DNA from: Tribonema minus | Lineage: Eukaryota; Sar; Xanthophyceae; Tribonematales; Tribonemataceae | DNA length: 64,000 nt | Assembly (NCBI GenBank): GCA_017506865.1 | Contig: JAFCMP010000113.1 | Location: 682,001-746,000 of the forward strand | Direction: 5' to 3' | Part shown: piece after piece, positions 54,521-64,000 of the stretch | How positions within the stretch are numbered: the first letter of the stretch is position 1 | Layout of the letters: the number at the start of each line of letters is the position of its first letter | Notes under the pieces: generated by a model | The model's database searches: none | Seen by the model: only the letters and a program-made list of their open reading frames with translations | Told to the model about the DNA's origin: nothing | Translations under genes and position numbers: made by a program

Positions 54521-55976
54521 GCTGCCAGGTTTGAGTCACCAGCGCTGCTGAGCAGTGCCACGGCCGGGCATGCTGTCACCTGCGCGCCACGCCCGCGCCG
54601 CCTTCGACGCTGGCGCCTTCCGCCTAGCGCTGCCCCCGCGGCAAGGACAGGAGGCGACACTGCTCGTGAGCGCATGCGCGATAGAACGGCCACTCGAAGC
54701 TTGACCAAGTGTACATATAATGGCGTTGGCGGTGCATGCCTCGGGTGCACATCATTCGGCGACACGCAACAGCACACAATCATACAGTGATAGCATGCGA
54801 ATCGCGCGCCTGCAATCAGCCGCGGTGCTGCGCAGTGGTGGCATAGTGGGGGGGGGCACCGGGCGTCAAGGCCCTACTACTTACGTATGTTGCTTCGAGT
54901 CCAAGCCTTACAGGAGCATCACTGCACCACCCTCCCTCCTTGTATATATATATTCATAAATGAATAAACACTTATATTTTAAATGAAGAAACACTTGTAA
55001 TTTCTTGCAATATCACAGCAAGCACTGCTGTTCTCCAAGGTACCTGTGTCAAGTGCCCCTCCTGCTGCTCTGCTGTCCCTTCTGCGACGCCTGAGTACAT
55101 CAGCGGGGCAACCCGGCTGTACCAATGTGCTCATTGGCTGGCCATGCATCAGTGCATTTCTATCATTAATCAACTCAGTACGAGGATCCTCAAGCTTTGT
55201 CGCTTCAAGTTGAACTACGCGAAAGGTGAAGTTCACATTAAAAAAAAAAAGGTGTCAGTTGGTGTGCGCGGAGACAAGGATTGCACAACATTGGGCGAGT
55301 GGGGCGGGCTTGGTGGGGCGTCCAGACTGGAGTCGCAGGTGTGCTGCCAATGGCTCACTCACACAACGTGCTGTCTCCTCAGCCTGTGCGCACGCGCACG
55401 CTGCGCAGTACTGAGAGAGGGCCCCGGCGTTGAAGCCGCCGGCGCACAGTAGAGCAAATATTACATCAATGCTAGGCAACTCATGGCTCGACAAACCCGC
55501 AATTCCGCGTTGCATTAGGCGTGCTCTGTGACGTTGGTGAGCTCCTTCCTGAAGATACGGGTTTTCATCTGAGTTCGATCGCTGTTACACAACCGTGCTG
55601 ACACCGCCCGCATCGCAGCAATCTGCAAGGTCAATGAGCACGATGCACCTGCGTCTGATCCGTGCGGCAGCAACAGCGCCGCGCTTCTAACACCTTTCAC
55701 ATCACACTCCCTTCCTGCTTTGTTGCGTTCTCCCTGGTTCTTCGCTTTGTTCACGCATGCAGGGAGGTTGTTGTTAAAACCTTGCACGTCAAGCCTATAT
55801 TGGTCTGCGCAAAGATGACAAGCAGTGATGCGAGCCTGATTGCACATCTGTGTCAAGCGTGCCATTTCCAGGGGCCGTGACACACGAGCCTGTAGGCAAA
55901 GGAGCACAGAGAGCACTGTTTGGGTGTGCGCACGGAGGAACGCACGCGCTGCAAGCGCCGTCATCTGCGTCAGCAA

Positions 55977-56978
55977 ATGAGCGCTGCCGCAGAGCAGGTG
56001 ACGGCCATGCAGCACGACACGGAGGACCAGCAGCGCGTGGCGCCTCTGACCGGCGGGTGGCAGTCGGACGACGACGTGCCGCACCGCAGGAAGATCCTGT
56101 CGCGCATCGTCCTGTACCTGCACCAGCGCAGGCCGAACGCGCACCCGGAGTGGGTTGAGAAGGTGCCGCTCATGGCCAAGCGCCTCGAGGACGCGCTGTA
56201 CCGCGACGCCGCGTCGTTCGCCGAGTACAACGACATGAGCACGCTGCGCGCGCGCCTGCAGCAGCTCGCGCTGCGCCTCGGCAACACGGCGCAGCCCGTG
56301 CAGCTGCAGGCCGGCCAGGCGGAGGGCGGCGGCAGCGCCGCTCCAGCTGTCGCGCCCATGGCAGCAGCAGCGGCGGCGGCGGAAGCGGCGCCCAGCCTGC
56401 CGCTAGATTCCGTGCAGCCCCTGCAGGCGGCGTTCGCGGCGCTTGCGCTGGCCGTGCCCGCAGGGCCCCCAGCGCCTGCGACGGCAGCGGCGCCGGCGCC
56501 GGCTGCGAACGCGTCAGCGGTGGCGTCAGCGAGGGCAGCGGGAGCGGCAGCGGCGGCGACAAGGGCAGTAGCAGCAGCGGCGGCGGCGGCGAAGGCGGCA
56601 GCAGCAGCGGCGGCAACGGCGAAGGCAGCAGCAGCAGCGGCGTCTGAAGTGGCAGCGGCGGCGACGGCGGCGGCCGCTGCGGCGCCGGCACTGGGGTCCC
56701 CACTCCAGCGCTGGCACTCGAACAATGACATGCCGCACCGCAAGAGGATCCTGTTGCACATCTGCTTGCACCTGCGCCAGCGCAAGCCAAATGCGCGCCT
56801 GGACTGGGTCAGGAAGGTGCCGCTCATGGCCAAGCGCCTCGAGGAGTCGCTGTACCGCGACGCCGCGACGCTCGCCGCGTACCGCGACCTGAGCACGCTG
56901 CACGCGCGCCTGCAGCAGGTCGCGCTGCGCATCAAACGCAAGCGCAGCTCTCTCCCGCTGTTCTGTGAGGCGCCCTGA
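55977..56978 (+). CDS. KIX-domain protein, tandem copy 2
   Basis: A frame of 333 residues starting MSAAAEQVTAMQHD. KIX-like domains lie at about residues 35-105 (PHRRKILSRIVLYLHQRRPNAHPEWVEKVPLMAKRLEDALYRDAASFAEYNDMSTLRARLQQLALRL) and 250-320 (PHRKRILLHICLHLRQRKPNARLDWVRKVPLMAKRLEESLYRDAATLAAYRDLSTLHARLQQVALR). An Ala-rich linker with KAAAAAA blocks separates them. The C-terminus is basic (IKRKRSS). It is paralogous to copy 1 about 2.5 kb upstream. Role as for copy 1, inferred from the domain: protein-protein contact in transcriptional regulation. No intron is needed to explain the frame. Confidence 0.8.
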   Translation: MSAAAEQVTAMQHDTEDQQRVAPLTGGWQSDDDVPHRRKILSRIVLYLHQRRPNAHPEWVEKVPLMAKRLEDALYRDAASFAEYNDMSTLRARLQQLALRLGNTAQPVQLQAGQAEGGGSAAPAVAPMAAAAAAAEAAPSLPLDSVQPLQAAFAALALAVPAGPPAPATAAAPAPAANASAVASARAAGAAAAATRAVAAAAAAAKAAAAAAATAKAAAAAASEVAAAATAAAAAAPALGSPLQRWHSNNDMPHRKRILLHICLHLRQRKPNARLDWVRKVPLMAKRLEESLYRDAATLAAYRDLSTLHARLQQVALRIKRKRSSLPLFCEAP

Positions 56979-57668
56979 GCTGCCCGTTCTGAGACACCAG
57001 CGCTACTGAGCAGTGCCACGGCCGGGCATGCTTGTCACCTGCGCGCCATTCCCGCACGGCCTTGGACGCTGTCACTTTCCGCTGAGCGCTGCCCCCGTGG
57101 CGAGGACAGGAGGCGTCACTGCTCGCGTGAGCTTGGTATGAAACGGCGACTCGAAGCTTGACCAAGGGTACATGGGTACATGTACACAATGGCGTTGGCG
57201 GTGCATGCCTCGGGGGCACATCTTGAAAGATGTCTTTCGGCAGCACTGAGCAGCGCGCAATCATACGGTGACATGCATGTGAACGGCGAGCGCGCCATCA
57301 GCCATGGTGCTGCACAGTGGTGACAAAGTGGGGTGGGCACCGTGCCTCAAGGCCCTGATTGCATCAACCGCTCCAGCAATCAGCCGCGGTGCTGCAGCAC
57401 ATTGGTGACGCAGTGGGGGGGGGACCGTGACCCAAAGGCACTACTTGCATAACCGCTTCAGGTTCAAGCTCCTTTTTGGGAGCCCTCTCTTGTTTCTGAA
57501 AGAACAAACATTTCACACTTGCAAGAAAAGTGCGCAATGGTCATATGCATTGGTTGCAAACCAGCGGTGACGCGCCTGACTGTGCGTGCCCGCTTGTGTG
57601 AGAGAATTCTGCAATATGCAAACTCCAAAAAAGACAGCACCTCTGTTGAGTTTTGCGCGTGTTGCAGC

Positions 57669-58184
57669 GTACCGTCATGTGCCTATTTAGGCCGACCGGA
57701 CGAACATTTGGAGCGTTCCGGGCAGCGTCCTAGTTAGTTGTGCCTGGGTATTTTTTTGGGCATTCCCAATTAAGCCTGGTGGCACAATTTGCGTGTCGAC
57801 CTTATGTTGCCTGGCCCATTGTGGGCTCGCACAGTCAAGTAAATGAACCGGAACGCCATAGCAGGCAAGCAGATGGCAACTGCCATGCTCACGAGTGTTC
57901 TGATACTGGTGCACATACTATTTGCAGCCGCACACTGATGGCCTTCCCGTTTCTCGTTTCGCAAACCAACTTCACCTGGAAGTTGACTTTTGTGGCCGAA
58001 ACTGTTGCAGTGAAGACACATCGCGCTCACGGATGGTCATTGTATGCTCATTTGGGGTGCTGCTGATGCTCTGTCCTAAATAGGCCTGGTGCTTTTTTCG
58101 TGTGATCCTAAAGCAGTGTCCGAGTGCTTTATTTGACGATTCTTAATATTGGTCCGGTCGGCCTAATTAGGCACATGACGGTAC
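57669..58184. mobile_element. MITE-like element with ~33-base terminal inverted repeats
   Basis: GTACCGTCATGTGCCTATTT AGGCCGACCGGAC at the left end pairs with GTACCGTCATGTGCCTAATT AGGCCGACCGGAC in the reverse complement of the right end. The interior (about 450 bases) has no coding capacity. A related AAATAGGCCTGGTGC lies inside at 58078. No clear target duplication was seen. Confidence 0.65.
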
Positions 58185-58407
58185 ATGTATTTGCAACTGC
58201 GCGTGCGGTGCGCTACATAGCAGCCAACGAGACTTCACACTGTGCTGCCTGTGACCTGCCTGTGCATCGGACGAGGCAAATCACTATCAATGTGTGCGCC
58301 CCAGGTGTTGTCGCTACCTGCATCTCGGTGTTACCTGTACGACACACCAGGTGATGTCGATGCCTGCATCCCAATATTCCTTCTTGACAAACAATGCACC
58401 TCGGTAC

Positions 58408-58547
58408 TTTTTATTAATTCTCGCTCATGAGGGCGCGAAAAAGCCCAGATGATTGGCATCTAGCTGTAAGGAATCTACATGTCGAATGACAGTCTGAAAG
58501 TGTCGTAACGACAACCACTCAAACGCCGCCGCCGCCAATGTAAAAAT
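58408..58547 (-). mobile_element. Retrotransposon 3'-end fragment with target duplication
   Basis: Minus-strand 140-base 3' end of the same family, starting at the GGCGGCGGCGGCG region. It is flanked by CTCGGTAC on both sides (58400-58407 and 58548-58555). The right palindrome arm has a single uninterrupted CTCGGTACCTGTA at the equivalent place, which proves insertion. Confidence 0.93.
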
Positions 58548-58737
58548 CTCGGTACCTGTATGTATGACATGACAGTGTACGACATACTAGTGTCCAGGAG
58601 GCGAGGCTGCAAGCACAAGCTAGCAATGAGTTCAAGCAGCCCAGTACAGACCTTGCGACCGTTATGTGCAACATTGGGGACAAGACTAACCCCTTTATCC
58701 CCAGCGTGCAACACACAGATACTTTGTTCTAAGCCAT

Positions 58738-58762
58738 AACCCTAACCCTAACCCTAACCATC
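58738..58762 (+). repeat. Short interstitial CCCTAA array, arm-specific
   Basis: TAACCCTAACCCTAACCCTAAC stands between TTCTAAGCC and CATCCTGACATAGG. The right arm has TTCTAAGCCCATCCTGACAT with no array. The telomeric units were therefore gained in, or lost from, one arm as a block. Confidence 0.92.
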
Positions 58763-59783
58763 CTGACATAGGTCTGAAGGCTACCCTAAAGTGCACTAAC
58801 AACATATGCGCCCGAGTTTGGCAGGACAGTGTCACGCAAAGCAGGCCACATGTCCCTTTTACCAAGTAAATCTTGCGTGCATAGCTGCTGCCAGCCCTGC
58901 AGTGCAGAGGGCCAACCCAGCCCAAGCATGCACTGACCTCTGTAACCACGAAACACGCGAGACACACGTTCATGACGATGAGCATCACCCTCATGATTGC
59001 CTCAGGCAGTAGCTGCTGCGACACACCAGACCCAATGCCAGTGGCTGCCGAACAATCACCATCACATTGTGATGCCCGAAGCGCTATTATGGCTGTTCCT
59101 GACAGTAAACATCAGCACATGCACACAGATCAGTCATGCATTCGTGCGATCAGCAGCTGCCATCGCGAGCCAAACACAAAGGCGAAGACAGCAATGACTT
59201 GTGGTGCACACTGTGGAATCACCGTGGAATGTGCATTCGCAGCAAGACACGATGGGGGTTCACAACGGCAGCTGGCACCGCAATTCCCAACAATCGGTGA
59301 ACACTTCAAAAGCAGAACAGGGTCAGCGTAGCGGGCGGCGCGGCAAGCGCTGTGGCTACAGGGTCGGCGCCTGCGCTGAACGCCGCGCGCGCCCTGCAAG
59401 TGATCCTTCGCCACGTTATTGCTCTGTGTTGCCTCACATGCGTTAGTGCTGTTCTTGGAGTCGAACCCCCCGCCTGCAGCCGAAGTTGAGGTTGTCATCA
59501 CTTGGACGCCACCGTGTTGAAGCACGTTTGTGCATTTGTCTTCAGGTGGACGACGCTGCGGCAGTTTCACTTGCACAAACACGCCGGCACAAGCATGACA
59601 TGAGCACCCCTGAAAGTGCTCATTGCATTTCAATGTGGCTGCAGCATTGGATAACAGGTGCGCTTATAACTTGTGCAGCGTCGTGACGGTTGTGTGCTGC
59701 GCAGACACACGACTGCTGCCGCAAGGAGTCATGTACCTCGTTCCACAAACTGTTGTGTGTGTGCGCACGCAGTCGAGGGCCCC

Positions 59784-60026
59784 ATGTCAAAGTTCTTCCG
59801 TGCCATATTTGGCCATGGATTGGACCAAGACCGCCGCTGGGACGATGTGGCAGACATCGCGTTTGCGAGGGTGCTTGAGCATGCAAAGAAGGCTAAGGGC
59901 CTTAGCGGGGAGGAGGTGGATGCGTGGTTCAAAACGTACCGCAAACTGGTGAAGGAGGCAGAGGTGGGGGCAGAGGTGGGCCAGGCCCTGGCTGCGTATG
60001 CCCTCCGCGAAAGCGGGCGCGGCTGA
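59784..60026 (+). CDS. Hypothetical small protein, palindrome left-arm copy
   Basis: An 80-residue frame from ATG: charged and helical (WDDVADIAFARVLEHAKKAKGLSGEEVDAWFKTYRKLVKEAEV). No family recognised. The mirrored frame in the right arm is open further upstream. Here a two-base GT expansion just before the ATG (GTGTGTGTGCGC) breaks that longer frame. Observed differences between the copies are mostly amino-acid changing, so coding is doubtful. Confidence 0.3.
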   Translation: MSKFFRAIFGHGLDQDRRWDDVADIAFARVLEHAKKAKGLSGEEVDAWFKTYRKLVKEAEVGAEVGQALAAYALRESGRG

Positions 60027-60326
60027 AGGCGAGTGCACCTCGCGCCGCAGACATGCACATATTTCACATCACATTTTGCCGCCACCCATACTGCAGGTGC
60101 ATTATCAAGTCAAACCTGCCCCATCACGTCTTGTGTACAGTATGTACATAGCTTACACAGAACTCTCGGGGGGGGTGGGGTATGGCAATCAATAATGTGT
60201 GTAAGCTATGTACAGTACACAAGACGTGATGGGGCAGGTTTGACTTGATAATGCACCTGCAGTATGGGTGGCGGCAAAATGTGATGTGAAATTTGTGCAT
60301 GTCTGCGGCGCGAGGTGCACTCGCCT

Positions 60327-60620
60327 TCAGCCGCGCCCGCTTTCGCGGAGGGCATACGCAGCCAGGGCCCGGCCCACCTCTGCCCCCACCACTGCCTCCT
60401 TCACCAGTTTGCGGTACGTTTTGAACCACGCATCCACCTCCTCCCCGCTAAGGCCCTTAGCCTTCTTTGCATGCTCAAGCACCCTCGCAAACGCGATATC
60501 TGCGACATCGTCCCAGCGGCGGTCTTGGTCCATTCCGTGGCCAAATATGGCACGGTAGAACCTCGACACGGGGCCCTCGACTGCGTGCGCACACACAACA
60601 GTTTGCGGAACGAGGTACAT
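60327..60620 (-). CDS. Hypothetical small protein, palindrome right-arm copy
   Basis: A 97-residue frame from ATG (MYLVPQTVVCAHAVEG) that contains the same helical segment as the left-arm frame (DQDRRWDDVADIAFARVLEHAKKAKGLSGEEVDAWF). The frame is open for another 36 codons upstream without an ATG. Function unknown; it may be chance or part of a spliced gene. Confidence 0.3.
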   Translation of the reverse strand: MYLVPQTVVCAHAVEGPVSRFYRAIFGHGMDQDRRWDDVADIAFARVLEHAKKAKGLSGEEVDAWFKTYRKLVKEAVVGAEVGRALAAYALRESGRG

Positions 60621-61675
60621 GACTCCTTGCGGCAGCAGTCGTGTGTCTGCGCAGCACACAACCGTCACGACGCTGCACAAGTTGAAAGCGCACCTGTTAT
60701 CCAATGCTGCAGCCACATTGAGATGCAATGAGCACTTTCAGGGGTGCCCATGTCATGCTTGTGCCGGCGTGTTTGTGCAGGTGAAACTGCCGCAGCGTCG
60801 TCCACCTGAAGACAAATGCACAAACGTGCTTCAACACGGTGGCTGACCCTGTTCTGCTTTTGAAGTGTTCACCGATTGTTGGTGCCAGCTGCCGTTGTGA
60901 ACCCCCATCGTGTCTTGCTGCGAATGCACATTCCACGGTGATCCACAGTGTGCACCACAAGTCATCACTGTCTTCGCCTTTGTGTTTGGCTCGCGATGGC
61001 AGCTGCTGATCGCACGAATGCATGACTGATGTGTGTGCATGTGCTGATGTTTACTGTCAGGAACAGCCATAATAGCGTTCGGCCATCACAATGTGATGGG
61101 ATTGTCCGACCACTGGCATTGGGTCTGGTGTGTCGCAGCAGCTACTGCCTTATCATTAGGGTGATGCTCATCGTCATGAACGTGTGTCTCGCGTGTTTCT
61201 GGTTACAGAGGTCGGTGCATGCTTGGGCTGGGTTGGCCCTCTGCACTGCAGGGCTGGCAGCAGCTATGCACACGAGATTTACTTGGTAAAAGGGACATGT
61301 GGCCTGCTTTGCGTGTCCTGCCAAACTCGGCGTATATGTTGTTAGTGCACTTTAGGGTAGCCTCAGACCTATGTCAGGATGGGCTTAGAACAATGTATCT
61401 GTGTGTTGCACGCTGGGGATAAAGGGGTTAGTTTGTCCCCTATGTTGCAAATAACGTTCGCAAGGTCTGTACTGGGCCGCTTGGGGTCATTGCTAGCTTG
61501 TGCTTGCCTCGCCTCCTGGACTGGCACTAGTATGTCGTACACTGTCATGTCATAAATACAGGTACCGAGGTGCATTGTTTGTCAAGAAGGCATTGGGATG
61601 CAGGCATCAACATAACCTGGTGTGTCGACAGGTACCGAGATGCGTTGTACCGACAACACCCGGGCGCACAAACGC

Positions 61676-62656
61676 AGGTGCACCTGATAGTTGCAGTGGC
61701 AGCACGCCTGCAGCCATGTAGCAGCAGGCACGTGCACAGCAACGCTCAACACTGCAGGCGCCATGTTGATGACAAATGACATCTGCTCATTTATAAGTGC
61801 CGCTGTCGCGCCGTGCAGCGCGCGACCGGCACACAATCTTATACAGAAGCCCCCCCACACGCTACCCGCCCCCGCTGCTGCACGGTCGCGGCACATGAAT
61901 AAACCATCTGTGAAGCCACAGCGCCACTTGTGCGGCGCACACACTCTGTGCGCTCGAGAGCCATCGCCCCCCCCTCCCCCCTCCCCCCCCCCCTTCCCCT
62001 TGTGTGGTGACGATCAGCACCCCCCACACAACTGCTGCTTAGTGACCCCTACTGGCGGCCGGGCGCAATGCCGGGCGGCGCAAAGAGGGTGTGAATGAGC
62101 CCCCTCCCCACTTTCCTCCAGCGGAAGTGCGAAGAGCGGGCGGGCCAACCGGAAAGTGGAGCGAAACCGCCATGTGCTGCGCGAGAGGTCCCGCAGCGGC
62201 GGCGTGCGCGCGCTGCGCAGCGGCGGCGACGCCGTTCCGCCGCAGCAGCAGCCGCCGGCGCGGCGGCGGCGGCGGCGGCGACCGTCCTTATATCGACGAG
62301 CAATGCATACAGGCGCGCGCTCTCTCTCGCGAGGGCGCGCGAGTGCGGGAAGTTTCAGTTACAGGCGATCGTGTGCGCTGCAGCCGAGCAGCGGCGGCAG
62401 CCCCGTGAGGCGGCGCCGGTGCCGCAGCCGCGCGCAGCTCTACTGTCGCCGCCGCCGCCCGCTGCCGCCGCCGCCGCTCCCGCCGCCGCCGCCTCCGAGC
62501 TGCCGTTTTGCGGCATGCAGCTGCAGCATTGGCGGCGCAGGCTGCAGCTGCCGCAGCAGCGGCTCGGCGCTGCCGGCCATGACGCGGAAGGAGCGCAGCC
62601 CTGCTGCTGCTGCGGCGGCGGCGCCGGGCGGCGGCGGTGGCGGCAGCGCATGCGGG
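61676..62656. other. No gene recognised; 3' flank of the TAZ gene
   Basis: A C-rich tract at 61969-62000 and a strongly GC-rich, CGG-repeat-bearing block at 62200-62650 keep many frames open on both strands (Arg-, Ala- or Pro-rich), which are not credible genes. The block is directly downstream of the TAZ gene stop. Confidence 0.45.
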
Positions 62657-63744
62657 CTATGATGCGCCGTTGCTGTCACCGCCGCCGCCTGCGAGCGCCG
62701 CGCGCGCGCGCTCGCGGTACCACTCGTTCATGTGCTGGCGGCGGCGGTCGTCCATCTGCTGCTGCTGCTCGACCATGGCGCGCATGCGCTGGCGCATCTG
62801 GTTGCACTGCGGCACGGAGCAGCCGTCCTTCTTGCACTGCCGCGCGTGGATCTGGCGCGCACGTGCGCACGAGGGGGGCGCATGGGGGGGGGGGGGGGGG
62901 GGGGGGGTGAGAGTTTGTCACCACCACGCATTCACAGCATCTTGATGCGTCAAGGCTGGGGCTGCGCAACGAGGAGAACTGTGAGCTGGTGCTCGCAATC
63001 GCCTCTGGGAGTGCGCGTTGCATGATGTGCTGCGGTACTGCAGGCGGCCTCCACACTCTCTGTGGTGTATACTCAAGTATGTACATCTACACAGCAGGAT
63101 GCAACGCTTGCGAGTGTCATGCTGCCCGCGGCTCTGTTGTGTTTTGCAGCTGCCCGATGTTCTCCCATGTCATCCAAAGGAGCGCTGCTTGCTGTGCGCC
63201 GAAAACAACAGACGACTTCAGAAGCTTCACTTCTTCGCAACACTGGTGGTCTACAGCAGGTCAGGCAGTGACACGCGCAGAGCGCAAAGGCGGCGCTACA
63301 GCACTTCAACACACATGCATGCAAGCAAAGCGCTGCGCGCGTATTGAGCGTTGGCTCACCAACAGCAGCGCGAAGACGCGTTGCAGACGTCACAGCACTT
63401 TCAACATACACTTTTAAAAACTGAGCACTGCGCGCGTGTTGAGCGTTTTGCAGTACAGCACTTCAACCTACACCTGAACTGAGCGCTGAGCGCGTGTCGA
63501 GCGCTGACTCACCGACAGCAACGCGACGACGCGCGCTGCAGACGTCACAGCACTTCAACATACACCCGAGCGGAGCACTGCACACGTGTTGGCGCTACTT
63601 CAACATATACTTTTAAAAGCTGAGCGCGCTGAGCACGTGTGATGAGCGCTGACTCACCGACAGCAGCGCGAAGACGCGTTTGCAGACGTCGCACTGCGCG
63701 CCCTGCGCGCGCGCCGGGCACGACTGCCCGTGCGCCAGCAGCGC
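62657..63744 (-). CDS. TAZ zinc-finger protein, 3' part
   Basis: Two exons on the minus strand, 63744-63658 and 62851-62657, join in phase 0. Exon 1 encodes ALLAHGQSCPARAQGAQCDVCKRVFALLS and exon 2 IHARQCKKDGCSVPQCNQMRQRMRAMVEQQQQMDDRRRQHMNEWYRERARAAL. Together they give the His/Cys pattern of a TAZ domain (H-x3-C, C-x2-C, H-x3-C-x4-C-x4-C with SVPQC), the zinc-binding module of CBP/p300-type coactivators and plant BT proteins. The acceptor is CACACAG|GCG and the donor TCG|GTGAGT. The 5' part of the gene is not in view and probably lies beyond the right edge. Residues after the finger are Gln/Arg-rich. It may be a CBP-like acetyltransferase or a smaller TAZ protein; the visible part cannot decide. 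Confidence 0.75.
62884..62907 (+). repeat. Poly-G tract in the TAZ intron
   Basis: On the coding (minus) strand this is a poly-C tract about 35-55 bases upstream of the exon acceptor, the same arrangement as in the MFS, beta-helix, PPOX and kinase genes. Confidence 0.9.
63340..63640 (-). repeat. Copies of the TAZ exon donor junction
   Basis: The real junction at 63648-63692 reads GCGCTGACTCACCGACAGCA GCGCGAAGACGCG on the plus strand. Blocks near 63350 (GGCTCACCAACAGCAGCGCG) and 63508 (GACTCACCGACAGCAACGCG) repeat it, with CAGACGTCACAGCACTTCAA and ACATACACTTTTAAAA spacers. A copy of the opposite (acceptor) junction appears at 63968-64000 (GCAGCGCCTGCGTCGGGCAG). Confidence 0.9.
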
Positions 63745-64000
63745 CTGTGTGCGGCAGCAGAAGAGGAGCAGCCCGAGGAACCATGTCAGTGCGGTGCGCG
63801 GAACAGTCAGAAAGACGCTCTCAGACCGCGAACGAGAAGGTTAGAGATTGACGTCTGCGTCGTGCTTCGAAGTGCGAGGGGGTGAGCTGCGTGCCAATGC
63901 GCGGCGCGGACGCGCGAGAGAGAGTCTGATGCTGGTGGCATGTGGCGCGCCTGATGCGCGACTGCGAGCAGCGCCTGCGTCGGGCAGCGGAAGAGGAGCC

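Larger units (their letters stand above)
52680..57430 (+). repeat. Tandem segmental duplication of the KIX gene locus
   Basis: Unit 1 (about 52680-54890) and unit 2 (about 55200-57430) match along upstream sequence, coding region and downstream sequence (GTGCCACGGCCGGGCATGCT, GAAGCTTGACCAAG, GTGCATGCCTCGGG). Identity is highest in the KIX-coding parts and lower between them and upstream. Edges are approximate. Confidence 0.8.
58285..61675. repeat. Large imperfect palindrome, arms ~1.5-1.9 kb
   Basis: Left arm 58285-60159 and right arm 60196-61675 are reverse complements over nearly their full length around a ~36-base spacer (60160-60195). Differences include substitutions, a retrotransposon tail (58408-58547), a CCCTAA array (58738-58762) and a 182-base block (59327-59508), all present only in the left arm. 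By eye the aligned parts differ at several per cent of positions, so this is not a simple assembly mirror. Confidence 0.92.

Noticed and set aside
59440-59490. tRNA-like T-arm (GGGGGTTCGACTCC on the minus strand)
   Set aside because: The flanking bases do not form the five-pair T stem or an acceptor stem, and no D or anticodon arm fits.
58285-61675. Palindrome as an assembly artefact
   Set aside because: The arms differ by many substitutions and by three sizeable indels, one of which is a retrotransposon with target duplication. Read confirmation would still be welcome.
62095-62910. Plus-strand 270-codon frame over GC-rich DNA
   Set aside because: Composition is Arg/Ala-rich from CGG/GCG runs and it lies antisense to the well-supported TAZ exon.

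Overview
This is nuclear DNA from a GC-rich eukaryote. Genes are split by GT-AG introns (plus a few GC-AG), many acceptors follow long poly-C tracts, and several proteins carry Ala or Gly homopolymer runs. TTAGGG/CCCTAA-type degenerate telomeric repeats are scattered through the introns. A plastid-type protoporphyrinogen oxidase, a hybrid histidine kinase and a GCPW-type ankyrin-like/F-box protein point to a photosynthetic protist. The TTAGGG-type repeat and the ankyrin style suggest a stramenopile or haptophyte alga rather than a green alga; this assignment is inference.

Layout. 0.6-2.7 kb: a two-exon intradiol dioxygenase (minus) facing an almost identical inverted fragment of itself. 2.7-6.9 kb: a 5'-truncated, frameshifted non-LTR retrotransposon with reverse transcriptase, CCHC knuckle and restriction-like endonuclease, plus 3'-tail fragments. 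8.7-18.7 kb: an eight-exon MFS transporter (minus). 19.7-25.8 kb: a five-exon protoporphyrinogen oxidase. 26.6-28.4 kb: an EF-hand protein (minus). 28.7-29.9 kb: an intronless F-box/ankyrin-like gene. 31.7-43.0 kb: a ten-exon secreted beta-helix protein. 46.4-52.0 kb: a five-exon PAS-HisKA-HATPase-receiver hybrid kinase. 53.5-57.0 kb: two tandemly duplicated KIX-domain genes. 58.3-61.7 kb: a large imperfect palindrome. 62.7-63.7 kb: the 3' part of a TAZ zinc-finger gene (minus).

Most striking observation. In nearly every long intron the sequence across the neighbouring exon/intron junction has been copied repeatedly into the intron. The copies degrade with distance, often keep a recognisable splice site, and often alternate with degenerate telomeric repeats. 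Donor-side and acceptor-side junctions both do this, in at least five unrelated genes. It looks like a general mode of intron growth in this genome.

A second theme is inverted duplication. Three inverted repeat pairs preserve an empty and a filled site for the same retrotransposon family, and all three show GTAC at the insertion point.

The genes do not form a pathway. Exon coordinates were built by eye from phase, splice consensus and family similarity; no alignment or transcript evidence was available.
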